Shown here piece after piece: positions 22,950 through 33,848 of a stretch of DNA of 64,000 nt. This stretch comes from Mimachlamys varia (lineage: Eukaryota; Mollusca; Bivalvia; Pectinida; Pectinidae), in contig OX392534.1 of NCBI GenBank assembly GCA_947623455.1, positions 6,706,001-6,770,000 of the forward strand, written 5' to 3'. The notes below the pieces were generated by a model. The model had not been told where the DNA came from, made no database searches, and was given only the letters and a program-made list of their open reading frames with translations. The position numbers and the translations under genes were made by a program. Positions within the stretch are counted from its first letter, which is position 1, and each line of letters starts with the position of its first letter.

Positions 22950-24540
22950 TATCTTTGGTTGCCTATTTGTTGATGTATTAAATGTCTTTCATATTGTTAT
23001 TTCTGGGTGCCAGTTGGTTGATGTTTAAATTTTAATATCACTCTTGGGTACCTATATTTGTTAAAGTAATTTCTATCATAAAGTTGCTCCTAGGTGCTCG
23101 TTGGTCAATGTAATTTTACATCAAAATGTTACTCCAGGATGTATATATATATATTTATGTTGATGCTATTTCTGTCCAAATATTACTCTAGGGTGTCAAT
23201 TTTCAGGTCATCTGACCCAAAGGGTTAGGTGACCTATAGCCATCATGTATCATCTGTTGTCCTGCGCCATCAGCCGTGCGTTGTACATAAACTTTCCTTT
23301 CAAACGACTTCTTCTCAATAACAAAAAGGCCCAGAGTGCTGATATTATGCATGTAATATGCTGGGATAAAGGGCTACCAAGTTTGTTCAAATAAATGACA
23401 TTGACTTTCTTTCAAGGTCACAGGGGTCAAATGTCTGAAAATCTTCAAACAAAACCAAAAGGCCTGGGGTACTGATATTTGGCCTGTAGCATGCTGGGAT
23501 AAAGGGCTACCATGTTTGTTAACATGAATGACCTTGACTTACTTTCAAGATCACAGGTGTCAAATGACCGAAAATCTTTTAGAACTTCTCCCTCCTCAAT
23601 AACCAAAAGGCATGCTGGGATGAAGGGCTTCAAAGTTTGTTCAAATTAATGACCTTGACCCATTTTCAAGGTCACAGAGGTCAAATGCCTTAAAATCTTC
23701 AAGAAACTTCTCAATAAATCAAAAGCCAAGGGTTGTGATATTTGGCCCATAGCATGCCGGGATGAAGGACTACCAAGTTTGTTGGAATGAATGACCTTGA
23801 CCCATTTTCAAGGTAAAGGGTCAAATATGTTAATATCTTTTAAACTTCTTCTCAATAACCAACAAAACAATTATATAGATCTTTATAGTCAGATGGCCGT
23901 TCAGGCCCATGAGCCTCTTGTCTTATTCTATTTCTTAGTAAATTAGTTGATGTCAGTTATTCCATTTCTGTCTGATATTACTCCATATTGTCAATTTGTT
24001 TTGTCATTTCTGTCAAATATAAATCCAGGGTGTCTAGTTATTAATGCAATTTCTACCAAAATATTACTCCTGGTTACCATTTTGATGCCATTTCTGTCAA
24101 ATATTATACAAGGGTGTAAATTTGTTGATGCCATTTCTATAAAATATTACTCCAGGAAGTCAATTTGTTGTAAAATATCTGTCAAATATTACTTCAGTGT
24201 ATCAACTTGCTTTATTCCATTTTTTGTGTAATATTACTCAATTATGTCATTTTGTTTTGTTGTTTCTGTTAAATATTACTCCAGGAAGTCAATTTGTTTT
24301 GTTGTTTCTGTTTAATATTCCTCCAGTGTGTTTATATTTTGATGCCAGGTCTGTTACAATGCTACTCCATGTTGCCATTGGTTGATGCCATTTCTGTCAA
24401 AATGTTACTCGAGAGTGCCTTGATGATGCCTTTTTGATGATACCTTTATGATGATGCCTTTATGACAATGCCTGTTATGTGGGAGGGTACTCCATGTTGC
24501 CTGTTTGTTGATGTCTCCAAATATTACCAGGCTATTGTTT
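22950..24540. repeat. Old diverged tandem array of about 57 bp, split by an insertion
   Basis: Units of the form ATATTACTCCAGGGTGTCAA, TTTGTTGATGCCATTTCTGT, CAA are seen on both sides of the dispersed repeat at 23203-23925. The frames at 23947-24385 come from this array. Confidence 0.6.
23203..23925. mobile_element. Dispersed bivalve-type repeat with GGTCATCTGACC and GGCCC...CCTCTTG ends
   Basis: It begins TCAGGTCATCTGACCCAAAG and ends near CAGGCCCATGAGCCTCTTG. Inside are about four copies of a 125-bp unit containing GCATGCTGGGATAAAGGGCT, TGACCTTGACC and CAAGGTCACAGGGGTCAAAT. I recall similar repeats from bivalve genomes. It interrupts an older tandem array. Confidence 0.6.
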
Positions 24541-24879
24541 GTTTTATATTACAGCTTTTATGACAGCTTTGTATCTTTTACACTGATTTACACTGTTCTA
24601 CAAAGTTCTATAATGTTATAATGACTGGTTGATTATAGTACAGAAGTATTGATTCCGCAGATCAGTTGGACGCCAAAAGGGATACATGACTTGTATGTCT
24701 CAAAATAAGTTGTTTTTTATTTGACACGTTATTAACATATAACAGTGGTTTAAATATTATTATACAATAAAACGTCATACTTCAGAATATTTGTATAAAT
24801 TAAAAGATGTGTTGTGAATATGTAATATATATGTATCTGATAATCAAGGCATAGGAGTTACGTGTAATATAATGTACCT

Positions 24880-25385
24880 GGTACTGCTTCCTTACCAAAA
24901 GTGCTCGCTTAGGATTGCTTTTCATGGTCAAAGGTCAAGGTCACTATAGCTATAAATAGAAAATTGGTTTCCGTACGATAACTTCAATTTCCTGGGGCCA
25001 ATCAAACTCAAACTTCATACAGTGCTTCCTAAACAAAACTGCTCGCTTGGGATTGCTTTTCAGGGTCGAAGGTCAAAGGTCAAGGTCACTGTTGTTATAA
25101 ATAGAAATTCTGTTTCCGTGCGATTACTTGACTTTCCTTGGGCCAATCAATCTCAAACTTCTTACAATGCTTCATTACCAAAAGTGCTTGCTTGGGATTG
25201 CTTTTCAGGGTCAAAGGTCAAGGTCACTGTTGCTATAAATAGAAAATCTGTTTCGGTGCAGTTACTTCAGTTTCCTAAAAATTCCACTTGGAACTGATAC
25301 AATGCATATCCATAGCTAGCTCCTAAAAACTTATCTCCCAACTTGCTGCGCAGGCGACACATCCACTTCCATGGAATTCTTGTCT
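24880..25385. mobile_element. Dispersed repeat with three internal copies of about 144 bp
   Basis: Each internal copy contains GCTCGCTTGGGATTGCTTTT, GGTCAAAGGTCAAGGTCACT and GCTATAAATAGAAAATCTG. It closes with CGCAGGCGACACATCCACTT followed by GGAATTCTTGTC, a terminal motif I recall from bivalve repeats. The frame at 25022-25297 arises from the internal copies and is not a gene. Confidence 0.55.
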
Positions 25386-25943
25386 TAATACTAGGGAACA
25401 GGTACACATACTTGTCTACAACACTTTAAATGTACAGCAGAACATGCTCAAATAAACGGTATAAATGAATGCCAATCAGGCTGATCTATGAAACGTACAA
25501 AAATATTGAAGTTTGTTATAAATAATTCATGATTGTAATTCTTGTATAAATGCATCAAGTGTTTACCGTCTATGGTTTATGGTTTATGACCATTTATTTC
25601 CTAATGCCTAATAAAAATTTCATTCGTTTTAGTAGAAAACCTTATCTATGCAGACGTTTGATTAACACTTAAATAAAGAACACTGATGGTGCTGACAGGG
25701 TGTTATAAAACTTGTACCATTGACAGGTGGTTTTCTTAATACTAGGGAACAGGTACACGTACTTATATAAATAATGTCTACAATGCTTTAAATGTACAAC
25801 TAAAACATGCTCAAATAAACTGAATAAATAAATGCTAATCAGACTGATCTCTGAAACATTCCAAAATATTGAATATTGAAGTTTGTTATAAATAATTCAT
25901 GATTGTAATTCATGTATAAATGCATCAAGTGTTTACCGTCTAT
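25383..25943 (+). repeat. Direct duplication of about 200 bp
   Basis: Copies lie at about 25383-25576 and 25735-25943. Both run from TTAATACTAGGGAACAGGTA through ACATGCTCAAATAAAC and GAAGTTTGTTATAAATAATT to AAGTGTTTACCGTCTAT. They are separated by about 155 bp. Confidence 0.75.
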
Positions 25944-26344
25944 ATATGATGTTTAAATGTATTTGATACATAATATAGTATGCATGGGTTTATGGATGTA
26001 ATTATTTCCGAAGTGCCAGTTTATGTTAATGTACAACAATTTTTGATAAAATATTTGACTCAAAGAGGTTGTAGTTTTGTTGATGCTTTGATATTCTCTA
26101 ATATTTTTTTTATCTCCTCTAGTGAAAATAGAACTAACCTGATAGGTGTTTTTATACAAATATATAAATAGCTATTTTGATACACTGTATCATTATTAAA
26201 CGCTGTTATTGCAATAGAAGCATCAATGCTTGAATATCATTACGTTGTTAAATATTAAACATGAAGTGAGGGATATGATTGTACCTTGATTATGACTTCT
26301 GAAAATGTAATACTGAATGCCCTATTTGATGACAAGTCATTTAT

Positions 26345-26465
26345 GACATTTTCAATTAAAGTGGTTGGCCCAAAAATCTCGACCTGTCTATAAAGGCAAC
26401 CTGTCTATCGTGACCGTTTTTCTGTCTCCTCTTGAGCGGTCTTTATATACAGGTTTGACTGTATT
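26345..26465. repeat. Dispersed repeat of the 'GACCTGTCTATAAAGGCAAC' type
   Basis: CGACCTGTCTATAAAGGCAA and GCGGTCTTTATATACAGG form loosely inverted ends around TGACCGTTTTTCTGTCTCCT. It resembles a common molluscan short repeat, from memory only. Confidence 0.4.
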
Positions 26466-26596
26466 ATGTGATTTTAAATAGTCCTTACACTTATTTACCC
26501 CTGAAGACACAATGGAACTCTTCCACTTAAAAAGATTGGACTTTCTCATGATGGAAATTCAGGTATGAATGACTTAATCAAGATTAATAGATGTTG

Positions 26597-26757
26597 TTCA
26601 AGGATTAACCTAAATCTATTTTTTATGTTATGGAGGTATAACACCAAAAAACGTTGTATACTCTAAATAAACCCCGAAGCAATTTACGATGAGAGTACAC
26701 TCCGGCTTTTTGTGTTATAACCCAATAACATAAAAATTAATTAAAGTTAATCCTCAT
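26597..26757. mobile_element. Short MITE with long inverted ends
   Basis: AGGATTAACCTAAATC followed by TTTTTTATGTTATGGAGG and TATAACACCAAAAA on the left is mirrored on the right by AGGATTAACTTTAATTA, TTTTTATGTTATTGGG and TATAACACAAAAA on the opposite strand. The interior is about 60 bp. Confidence 0.65.
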
Positions 26758-27599
26758 AATTTAATCTTTACCCTGTGAAATTTTACTTTATCGATGGACT
26801 CTTTTCTCTTGCAAATTAATACGCTGCTGCATCAGCCAATCCAGCTCAGCTTATCTTTGTATAATAAAGGCTGCGCTTACCAAACAACTAATTTAACGTG
26901 TCACCTACGTCTGTATCAAGTATGAATTATTATCAACCTTTGACCAGCAAAGCTGTACCAGTGAAACAAAGGAAGTATTCGGCTCCAAAGTCACCGACTA
27001 CCGTGGAATGTAAGCAGGGTTAGTAGACTGGAGCTATATCGATATTGAAGTGTCCTTCCCTCTGATGTCTCCGTTAACTTGGGTTGTGCTTGTAAGAGTG
27101 AGTGCAGTTAGTGGTGGAGTGGCATGTACTATATATATGAACTATAATATATATTATTTCAGCCTACTGTTGAAAGGTAAAATTATATTATGCCTTTATA
27201 CTTTATTTTTTTTGCGAAACGGCATGTTGAAAATAAATGAATGGGGTGAAAGTTACATGAAAAAATAACAAAGATACCACTGTATCAGAGAAATAATAAT
27301 TAATGAAATTCCGAATTCAATATTGTATTTTCCCCATATTTTACATTCCATTTTACCGAAATAAAACAGGAAAGACATTGTTAAGTGAATACGATGTGAC
27401 ATATTTAATTATTAACAGGACACAGTTCAAAAGATCTCCATGAGCTGCAACTAAAATGATATTAGACATTGCCATTAAATATTATTTAAATTATATTGCT
27501 AATAGAGCATTTGTATAAGTTTCAATAGATATGATTTCCAGTTGATTGTACAATCATGATCAGTTTGATGTCTGTTACTTTGTACGTTTTGCTTTTACA

Positions 27600-28030
27600 A
27601 ATACATTTTCAATTTTGTTATTTGCAATGGATGTCGTATTGTTGTATAATATAATTGTTTCAGTGTTTTGGTCGCCATCTGATTGAGAGATATTCTGTAT
27701 CCTTGTATGATATAAAGGTGCACATTTTTGGATATGCTCATTAGTATACCCAGGTACCTACTTGTTGTGATTGAGAATGATGTCTTAGTTCTCACTTTTA
27801 GGACTTCACATTAACTTGAATATATATGTGACCACGATTTACTTAGCGGGTTCTCGTTAATGAAGCAGAAGCCGCTTACTCTTTCGGAACACATTGTCTT
27901 ATTCTCTTGTACTTTTTTCAAAAGTCTCCGTGTAAATCTTTCCTTTGTCTATATTTTGCCCCATGTTTAAATGATTTTGAGTTCGTATCATAGTTTTGTT
28001 GAAGCTTCGGTATTCTCTGAATTTTGTTTA
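27600..28030 (+). mobile_element. 3' flank fragment of the reverse-transcriptase element family
   Basis: It contains TCGCCATCTGATTGAGAGAT, ATCCTTGTATGATATAAAGG, TGCTCATTAGTATACCCAGG, GAAGCAGAAGCCGCTTACTC and GTTGAAGCTTCGGTATTCTC in the same order as the 3' flank of the copies at 31370-31820 and, inverted, 32300-32620. Confidence 0.6.
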
Positions 28031-29429
28031 TACATACAGCGATGTAATGCTACTCAGAAAACAGTCAATGAAGGAATTGTCTCTTTAATGTTGATACGTG
28101 TCGAGAAATGCAAAACATGAGGTTTTATTGTCGTGAGATAGTACCTCATAAAAATAAAAACCTGTCATTTTGCTTTATGGATGTTAAGTGCATAAAGCCT
28201 ATCATATTATAAGGTGATTATATGGAGTATTCTAGATTACGTTTTACTGATATAGTATGTAAAGTTGTGATGTTTGAGAACAATGCCATGCTGGCTTATG
28301 CCTCGGTTTCATAAACGTTTATGAAGCTGCTGGCAGAACACTTGTATTACCATGGTTCTTATGGACTTGAAAAGTACATGTCATGTCATCACTTGAAACA
28401 TGTCATGTTAAATATGGTTATATATATGCGTCTTTACCAGCATATGAACGCACAACGTTTTAATATGAAATTTGTCTGAAATGAAACATGTATTTTAGCT
28501 CGCCTACCAGATTGGTCGTTTGCTTAAATTGCCTTGCAAATGGACTTAATTCTGAATATTAATATTATCATTATTTTGTGTCTAAACTTCTCTTTCGTTG
28601 TCCAAATTTTGAAGATCAGTTACATGTTATGATTATGAAGTACGTGTGAAATAAATATATATTTGATATAAACTCTTGTTTTTTGTTTATGAAGTCACGA
28701 TATTGTATTTAATGCTTGTTTGTTTTTAGAGTATAGTTCATTTACTCTTTGCTCAATTTATGCGAGGGGGAAATTTACACTACATACGCGGAAGTTGTTA
28801 AATCGTGTAAATTTCTCCCACACATATAGTTTTGCGACATACGATACATATTGATTGGACAAATATGGAAAATTACATGCACGTCTGTGACACCGTGGTT
28901 TTCAATGCGGAAATGAAAGTGCGTTTTTAATACTGAAATCACTGCATTGTAGCGTATACGTACGGTTATATTTCATGAGGCCACGTGAATCGGGTATCAA
29001 TTAGTTAATCAAGAAACGTTTCCACATTTACAAACCAAAGTGACACTTGACACCTAATCAACACGGCGCACTCACCAATAATTATCGTATTGTACCCATA
29101 ATCTCTCGATTAATTATAAGCGCCATACACACTCCTGTTCACACATGAACCAGCGGACCAGTCTTATGATGTTATCTACCTGCGGAGATGATCTACATAT
29201 GATCGCGCACTGTGACAGATTTTCTGATCAGATGGCGTCCGTAGCTTTCAGAAGTGAAAGAATGTCATTCAAGTCATGTAATGGGCTTGTATTGGACACA
29301 TCTTTGTTAACACACATTGTAATTGCTGACAATGATTCTTAATGAATAAGCCTGTAGACATGCGCAAAAATAACAAATATTCCTGATATGTGTTCATATT
29401 TGCTGACTTATTTGTCGATTGTATGTTAT

Positions 29430-29716
29430 AATACTCTTCTGAACTTGAAATTAAGCACACACCATATTCTTCTGCTTTCCTCGATCTCTACTTGAACTAC
29501 GACCAACATGGACATGTATTTACTACTGAGTTATACGATAAACGTGATGATTTTAAACCGATCGTGAACTTCCTCTTATTTGATAGTAACATCCCGATGT
29601 TACATTCGATGTTCATTTACTTACTTGATTATATTCAACAACTTACCCATGATTGCACTTCTCAATATTTTAAGCCAAAGTCTGTCATGAGTTTTGGTCA
29701 CTATCGAATGCTTTAG
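29430..29716 (+). mobile_element. Fossil reverse-transcriptase C-terminal fragment
   Basis: In-frame residues ELEIKHTPYSSAFLDLYLNY and TTELYDKRDDF, then PIVNFLLFDSNIP, correspond to the LDLYL...YDKRDDFxFPIVNFP segment found downstream of the active site in invertebrate reverse transcriptases of the PMGTNCAPLLADLFL type. It stops at 29716 with no further conserved sequence. Confidence 0.65.
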
Positions 29717-31369
29717 TATAATCGACGAATACACAATAAAACTTTTTATTTTGTTGTTAAGTATTTGTGATTAAATTATGTAAATATTGCAATTGACTAT
29801 TAAACTGTAGGTTAATAGTGAAGATATACTATTGATAATTTATAATGTACAATGTAAATTTGAAATGTCTGAAATATTGAATTAAATGTAATATGTAATC
29901 ATTATGTACAAGTATTGAAATGTTAAATTATGTAAAGTTAAATGAAAGATACATAATCTTACTCTAATTGATGCGATATGTAATAATACTAATTAATAAA
30001 ATTAAATGAATGGAATAGAATTAAATTATAAAAATAGATATCTTACTCATGTAATCATGTGTTTAATCTTATATATATACTATAATCTATAGACACAGGT
30101 AACTTTGGCACAGGTAAGTTACCTAGTATGAAACATACTTTAATTATTTTGCCATTGTTCTCCTATATCAAAACTTTCTTTTGTTATATAAAAAGTGGGG
30201 AACACCCAGTTCTAGGGCTTGCTCTAAACATCGAGAATATCGCTATAGTTATATAGTTATCTTTAATTTTCAAATCTTGATCACCAATAAATTTACTTCG
30301 TACGCTCGATGACAACAACTTATGTCTTTATATTCACCCTAAGTGTTAAAGTGGCAATATTAGTAGTAAAGTATGGTATAGTACGACACCATGGTCATTC
30401 CTATGTCATCATTGAGGTTTCCATAGTGTGTTGTCAGGAAAGTAACATGAACACCATAAAGCCATATGCCGAGTGGTTTGTTTTACTGCACTCAGAAGTG
30501 GTTTAATGACCTTTATGATAAGAATGCACCACAAAAGGCATGGTTAGGGTGATTTAATGTTGTTAACCATATGCCGCATTCATAAATAACCGCACGATAT
30601 TGACAGGCGATTGTTCATACCATCACGTAGATATGATATTGAAGTGCATCGTATTGACGAAACATTTTGATATTGAATTGAACTTCAATGTTCACTAAAT
30701 TAACGTAGGCATTCTCGAGTTAAGGACTTCCTAGTCCAGTAACACAATATATGGGAGGGGTTTAACGTACATGTCTGTATTACAAACTATGTGGGAAATG
30801 GAGAGTCTCACTATAACACAGCTGTTTTACTTCCTTAACTAGTAGAGTGTAACAACAAAATACCGACTGTATTTGCTTGCATTATCGGAATTGTAGAAGT
30901 TTTCTTCTTTTAAGAATTCCTAACTATGTCTTATTTATATGTCGGTGAACCATTAAATAAACAGAAGTCCTGATTAAAGATAAGAAAATGGAAATAACAT
31001 GTTATAACAAAGGCGTAGCATACGTGGGAATTGATGGCATCCAAAAAGTAATATTTCAAGAAACTCTGACACTTTATTTTGAAATACATATTAAACAGAT
31101 ATGTTTCTTTTATTCGGTGTTTTCAAATCTTCGTTTTACAATAATGTGATATTCTGTGTCAGGCGTATAGTGACTAGAACTTTTTATTCATTTTCCCTGT
31201 TTAGATATCAAAATTCGCTCTTGTTGAAAATATTTCAATGCAGTAATGCCCGTAAGAAACTATGACCAACAAGAGCATCTTACTGCTGATCTGTACGTGA
31301 ACGTGGCAATTTTGGTTTTCCGATTTTGAATTTTCGCCTTTCTTGATAGTAACATCCAACCTATGGCAG

Positions 31370-31820
31370 ATAAATCGTTATTTTAGGTTTGCTCTGAATA
31401 TCGAGATTTTCATGACCGATATCGACTGCTTATGAACAAACTTATGGCAAATGGTTTCGAGATATGCATGTTGGTGAACAATATGAGATGGTTTTATGGT
31501 CACCATCTTCGGTCTCAATAAGAATATTTTGTTTCCTTTTATGATATGAAGATGGTAGTTTTTTATATGCTCATTTGTATGGCTTCTTGTTGTGATTGAC
31601 AAGTATGCCTTATATGCCTCGCTTTTTCTTGATTTATTTTTGCAAGGCGGATGTCGTCAATGAAGCGGAAGACGCTAACTCTTCCGAAACACCCGGTCTT
31701 ATTTTTCTTGTTCGTTTCCAAGAGCTTTCGTGTAAGTCGTTCCTTTTTTCTTATTTTGACCATACTGTTTCATCGACTTTGATTTCTAATTATGGTTTTG
31801 TTGACGCTCTGATTTTTTAA
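31370..31820 (+). mobile_element. 3' flank fragment of the reverse-transcriptase element family
   Basis: It shares GGATGTCGTCAATGAAGCGG, AAGACGCTAACTCTTCCG, CACCCGGTCTTATTTTTC and GGTTTTGTTGACGCTCTGAT with other family copies. No reverse-transcriptase motif remains. Confidence 0.6.
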
Positions 31821-32299
31821 AATAAAATCATTAAGGGTTGACCAGAGGTGTTAATGATAAGATCTACGGATCTTTATGAAATTACAATACCACTCTGTTA
31901 TTTCTGTAAGTTAAATCAGTCTTACATTTTCTGATACACATTTAGAAGGCATTGGATTCTGCATTCTGTTACCACTTCAGAAGACTTTTTATGGCAGAAG
32001 ATACCACTGTGTCTGTTCTGAAATGCAGAAAAGCGACGTATTAGAGATTTTATGAAATATGTTTATTTTGAATGAAGCAACGATTTTTTTCCAGATTTAG
32101 TGTTAGTTACTTCACGGTAGATGTAGCATTACTCAATACCAGTATTAAAATAATAGAACACTGTTCGTGTCGTAATTATAAAACACAAATACCGAAGCGT
32201 CATGGAAATCACAATCCTAACTCGAAATCGATAAGACTAGGTGCACAATGTGCACAAAAGAAAAATGTACACGGAGAGCCATGAAAAAGTGGAAGAGAA

Positions 32300-32730
32300 T
32301 AAGACCATCTGTTCCGGAAAAGTAACCGTCTTCTGCTTCATCGACGACACCCGCCATTTAAATGTCCCGTCCTCGATATGAAAACTTAATAATTATTCTT
32401 TATTACAACATATAAGCATACTAATGAGCATCCTCAGAAAAACCCGTCCACCTTCATATCATACAAGGATACCGAATATTTCTCATGATGGCGACCGCAC
32501 AACATGCCCTTAGTCGTCTTCAACTTGTATCTGTCGAATCCCTGTAGCAAAGAATCTCTGTTTGTTAGTCAACAACAGACACCTATCATGAAAACCTCCA
32601 TAAACCTTAGAAAAAAACGAATCGCCTACGACTTGTACACATCATCAAGTAGGAGAAACAGGGATGTAACTATCAATAAAGGGAAGTTTAAGCATTTTAC
32701 TTTTCGAATCCATTTGCCTTATTGACAAAC
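32300..32730 (-). mobile_element. 3' flank fragment of the reverse-transcriptase element family, inverted
   Basis: On the minus strand it reads CGCCATCATGAGAAATATTC, ATCCTTGTATGATATGAAGG, GCTCATTAGTATGCTTATAT and GGGTGTCGTCGATGAAGCAG, the family order. The short frame at 32504-32725 on the plus strand is an antisense shadow. Confidence 0.6.
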
Positions 32731-32969
32731 TAGTTGAAATGTAAATAAAAATCAACTAACTTAAGTAAATTTTCGAATTATTAATTAAAAATGTAATAAA
32801 GGGCTAACGGTTAAGCTGTCAAAACGGTAAACTTTGTTTAAGTAGGCCTATTGCTTTATCATCTGAACGCGACTTAAGCTGTCATAGAATGAAAACATGC
32901 CAAAAGGTTTATATCGATTACTACAGTTTGAGCTGACAAATCAAAATGTGAACGCCATATCAATAATGG

Positions 32970-33135
32970 AGTCAGCTTTAAGCTTTAAACCCCACCTTTT
33001 TGCCCCTAACATCACTGAGGAGTCTTAGGAGGACGAAACAGCTGTATGATGCAGTTTAATTTATTTTTTTTTCGGCATACCGTATCTATTACTAAATTTA
33101 AAAGATGTAGCATATGTGTGTGTTACGTCATCTTT
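32970..33135 (+). mobile_element. Hammerhead-bearing dispersed repeat, copy lacking the far 5' part
   Basis: It begins near CCCCACCTTTTTGCCCCTA, contains the intact ribozyme at 33010-33051, and ends with the shared CGGCATACCGTATCTATTAC, AAATTTAAAAGATG and GTGTGTGTTACGTCATCTTT. It lies about 700 bp upstream of the NEK gene that starts at 33849. Confidence 0.7.
33010..33051 (+). ncRNA. Hammerhead ribozyme, type I, second intact copy
   Basis: Stem I CATCA (33010-33014) pairs perfectly with TGATG (33047-33051). The core is CTGAGGA (33015-33021), stem II GTCT/GGAC with a TAGGA loop, GAAA at 33035-33038, then C-AGCT-G and cleavage triplet GTA ending at 33046. Position 7 of the core is G where the copy at 46479-46522 has C; that position is free in known hammerheads. 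Stem I has changed on both strands relative to the other copy (CATCA/TGATG against AATCA/TGGTT) while staying paired. Confidence 0.8.
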
Positions 33136-33848
33136 AAGTAGTAAGAAACTAAGCTGTATAAGGTCTTTCATTTCCTTGTATAATATTGTAATAACTTTAA
33201 TTACAATGCGAATTGCATTAATGGCCGTCATTGCATCATAACCCCCTACTGCCAACCCGGTACAATTACACGAAGCAATCAATACACAATACCCCCTGCT
33301 GCGTATGTAAACTATGTACTGTTCTTTTTAAACTGTTGACAGGTAGATCACGGCGGTATTGATTTCTACATTCATTTACAGTAAACGTGTGATAGGTGAT
33401 ATTATCATGTGAATTTTCCTACTAGTTCCTTTTCTGACGAATATAAATCGTGATAAATTTGCCTTTGTGCCAACACTATTTTTAAACAATTAAAATATAT
33501 ATACGATTTATAAGTACACACTACTGCGTCGATACACACAAAGGACACCAAATCACCCTGAGTGTAGACCACTATACCGGTACCCTGTATACACTCTTGC
33601 ACGGTTGAACGATCCAGGAAGTTAGAAACCAAAGGTTAGACAAACCAATGGGAAGTTTCGTCAACAACTACATGCTTCTACGTGCGCATTTTCTGGTAGT
33701 CTGCCAGTGCGAGTTGGAAAACCTGTGTAGATTGCTTGTAAACATTTCATTTTCAGCCATTAAGAAGTCGTTTATGGAGCAAATTGTTTAGTTCCAAACG
33801 TAGACATAATATGTAATCTATTGAAGATATATCAACAGAAATACGACA

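Larger units (their letters stand above)
20967..33848. other. Gene-free interval between two plus-strand NEK genes
   Basis: No exon chain with coding signal was found. It holds minisatellites (21466-22935, 22950-24540), dispersed repeats, fossil reverse-transcriptase pieces, a MITE and a hammerhead-bearing repeat, all listed separately. The remaining stretches (about 24550-24870, 28040-29430, 29720-31360) show only AT-rich sequence with short random frames. Confidence 0.6.

Noticed and set aside
24197..24385. Hydrophobic small frame resembling a membrane peptide
   Set aside because: It comes from the old 57-bp array, where the same words repeat in neighbouring frames.
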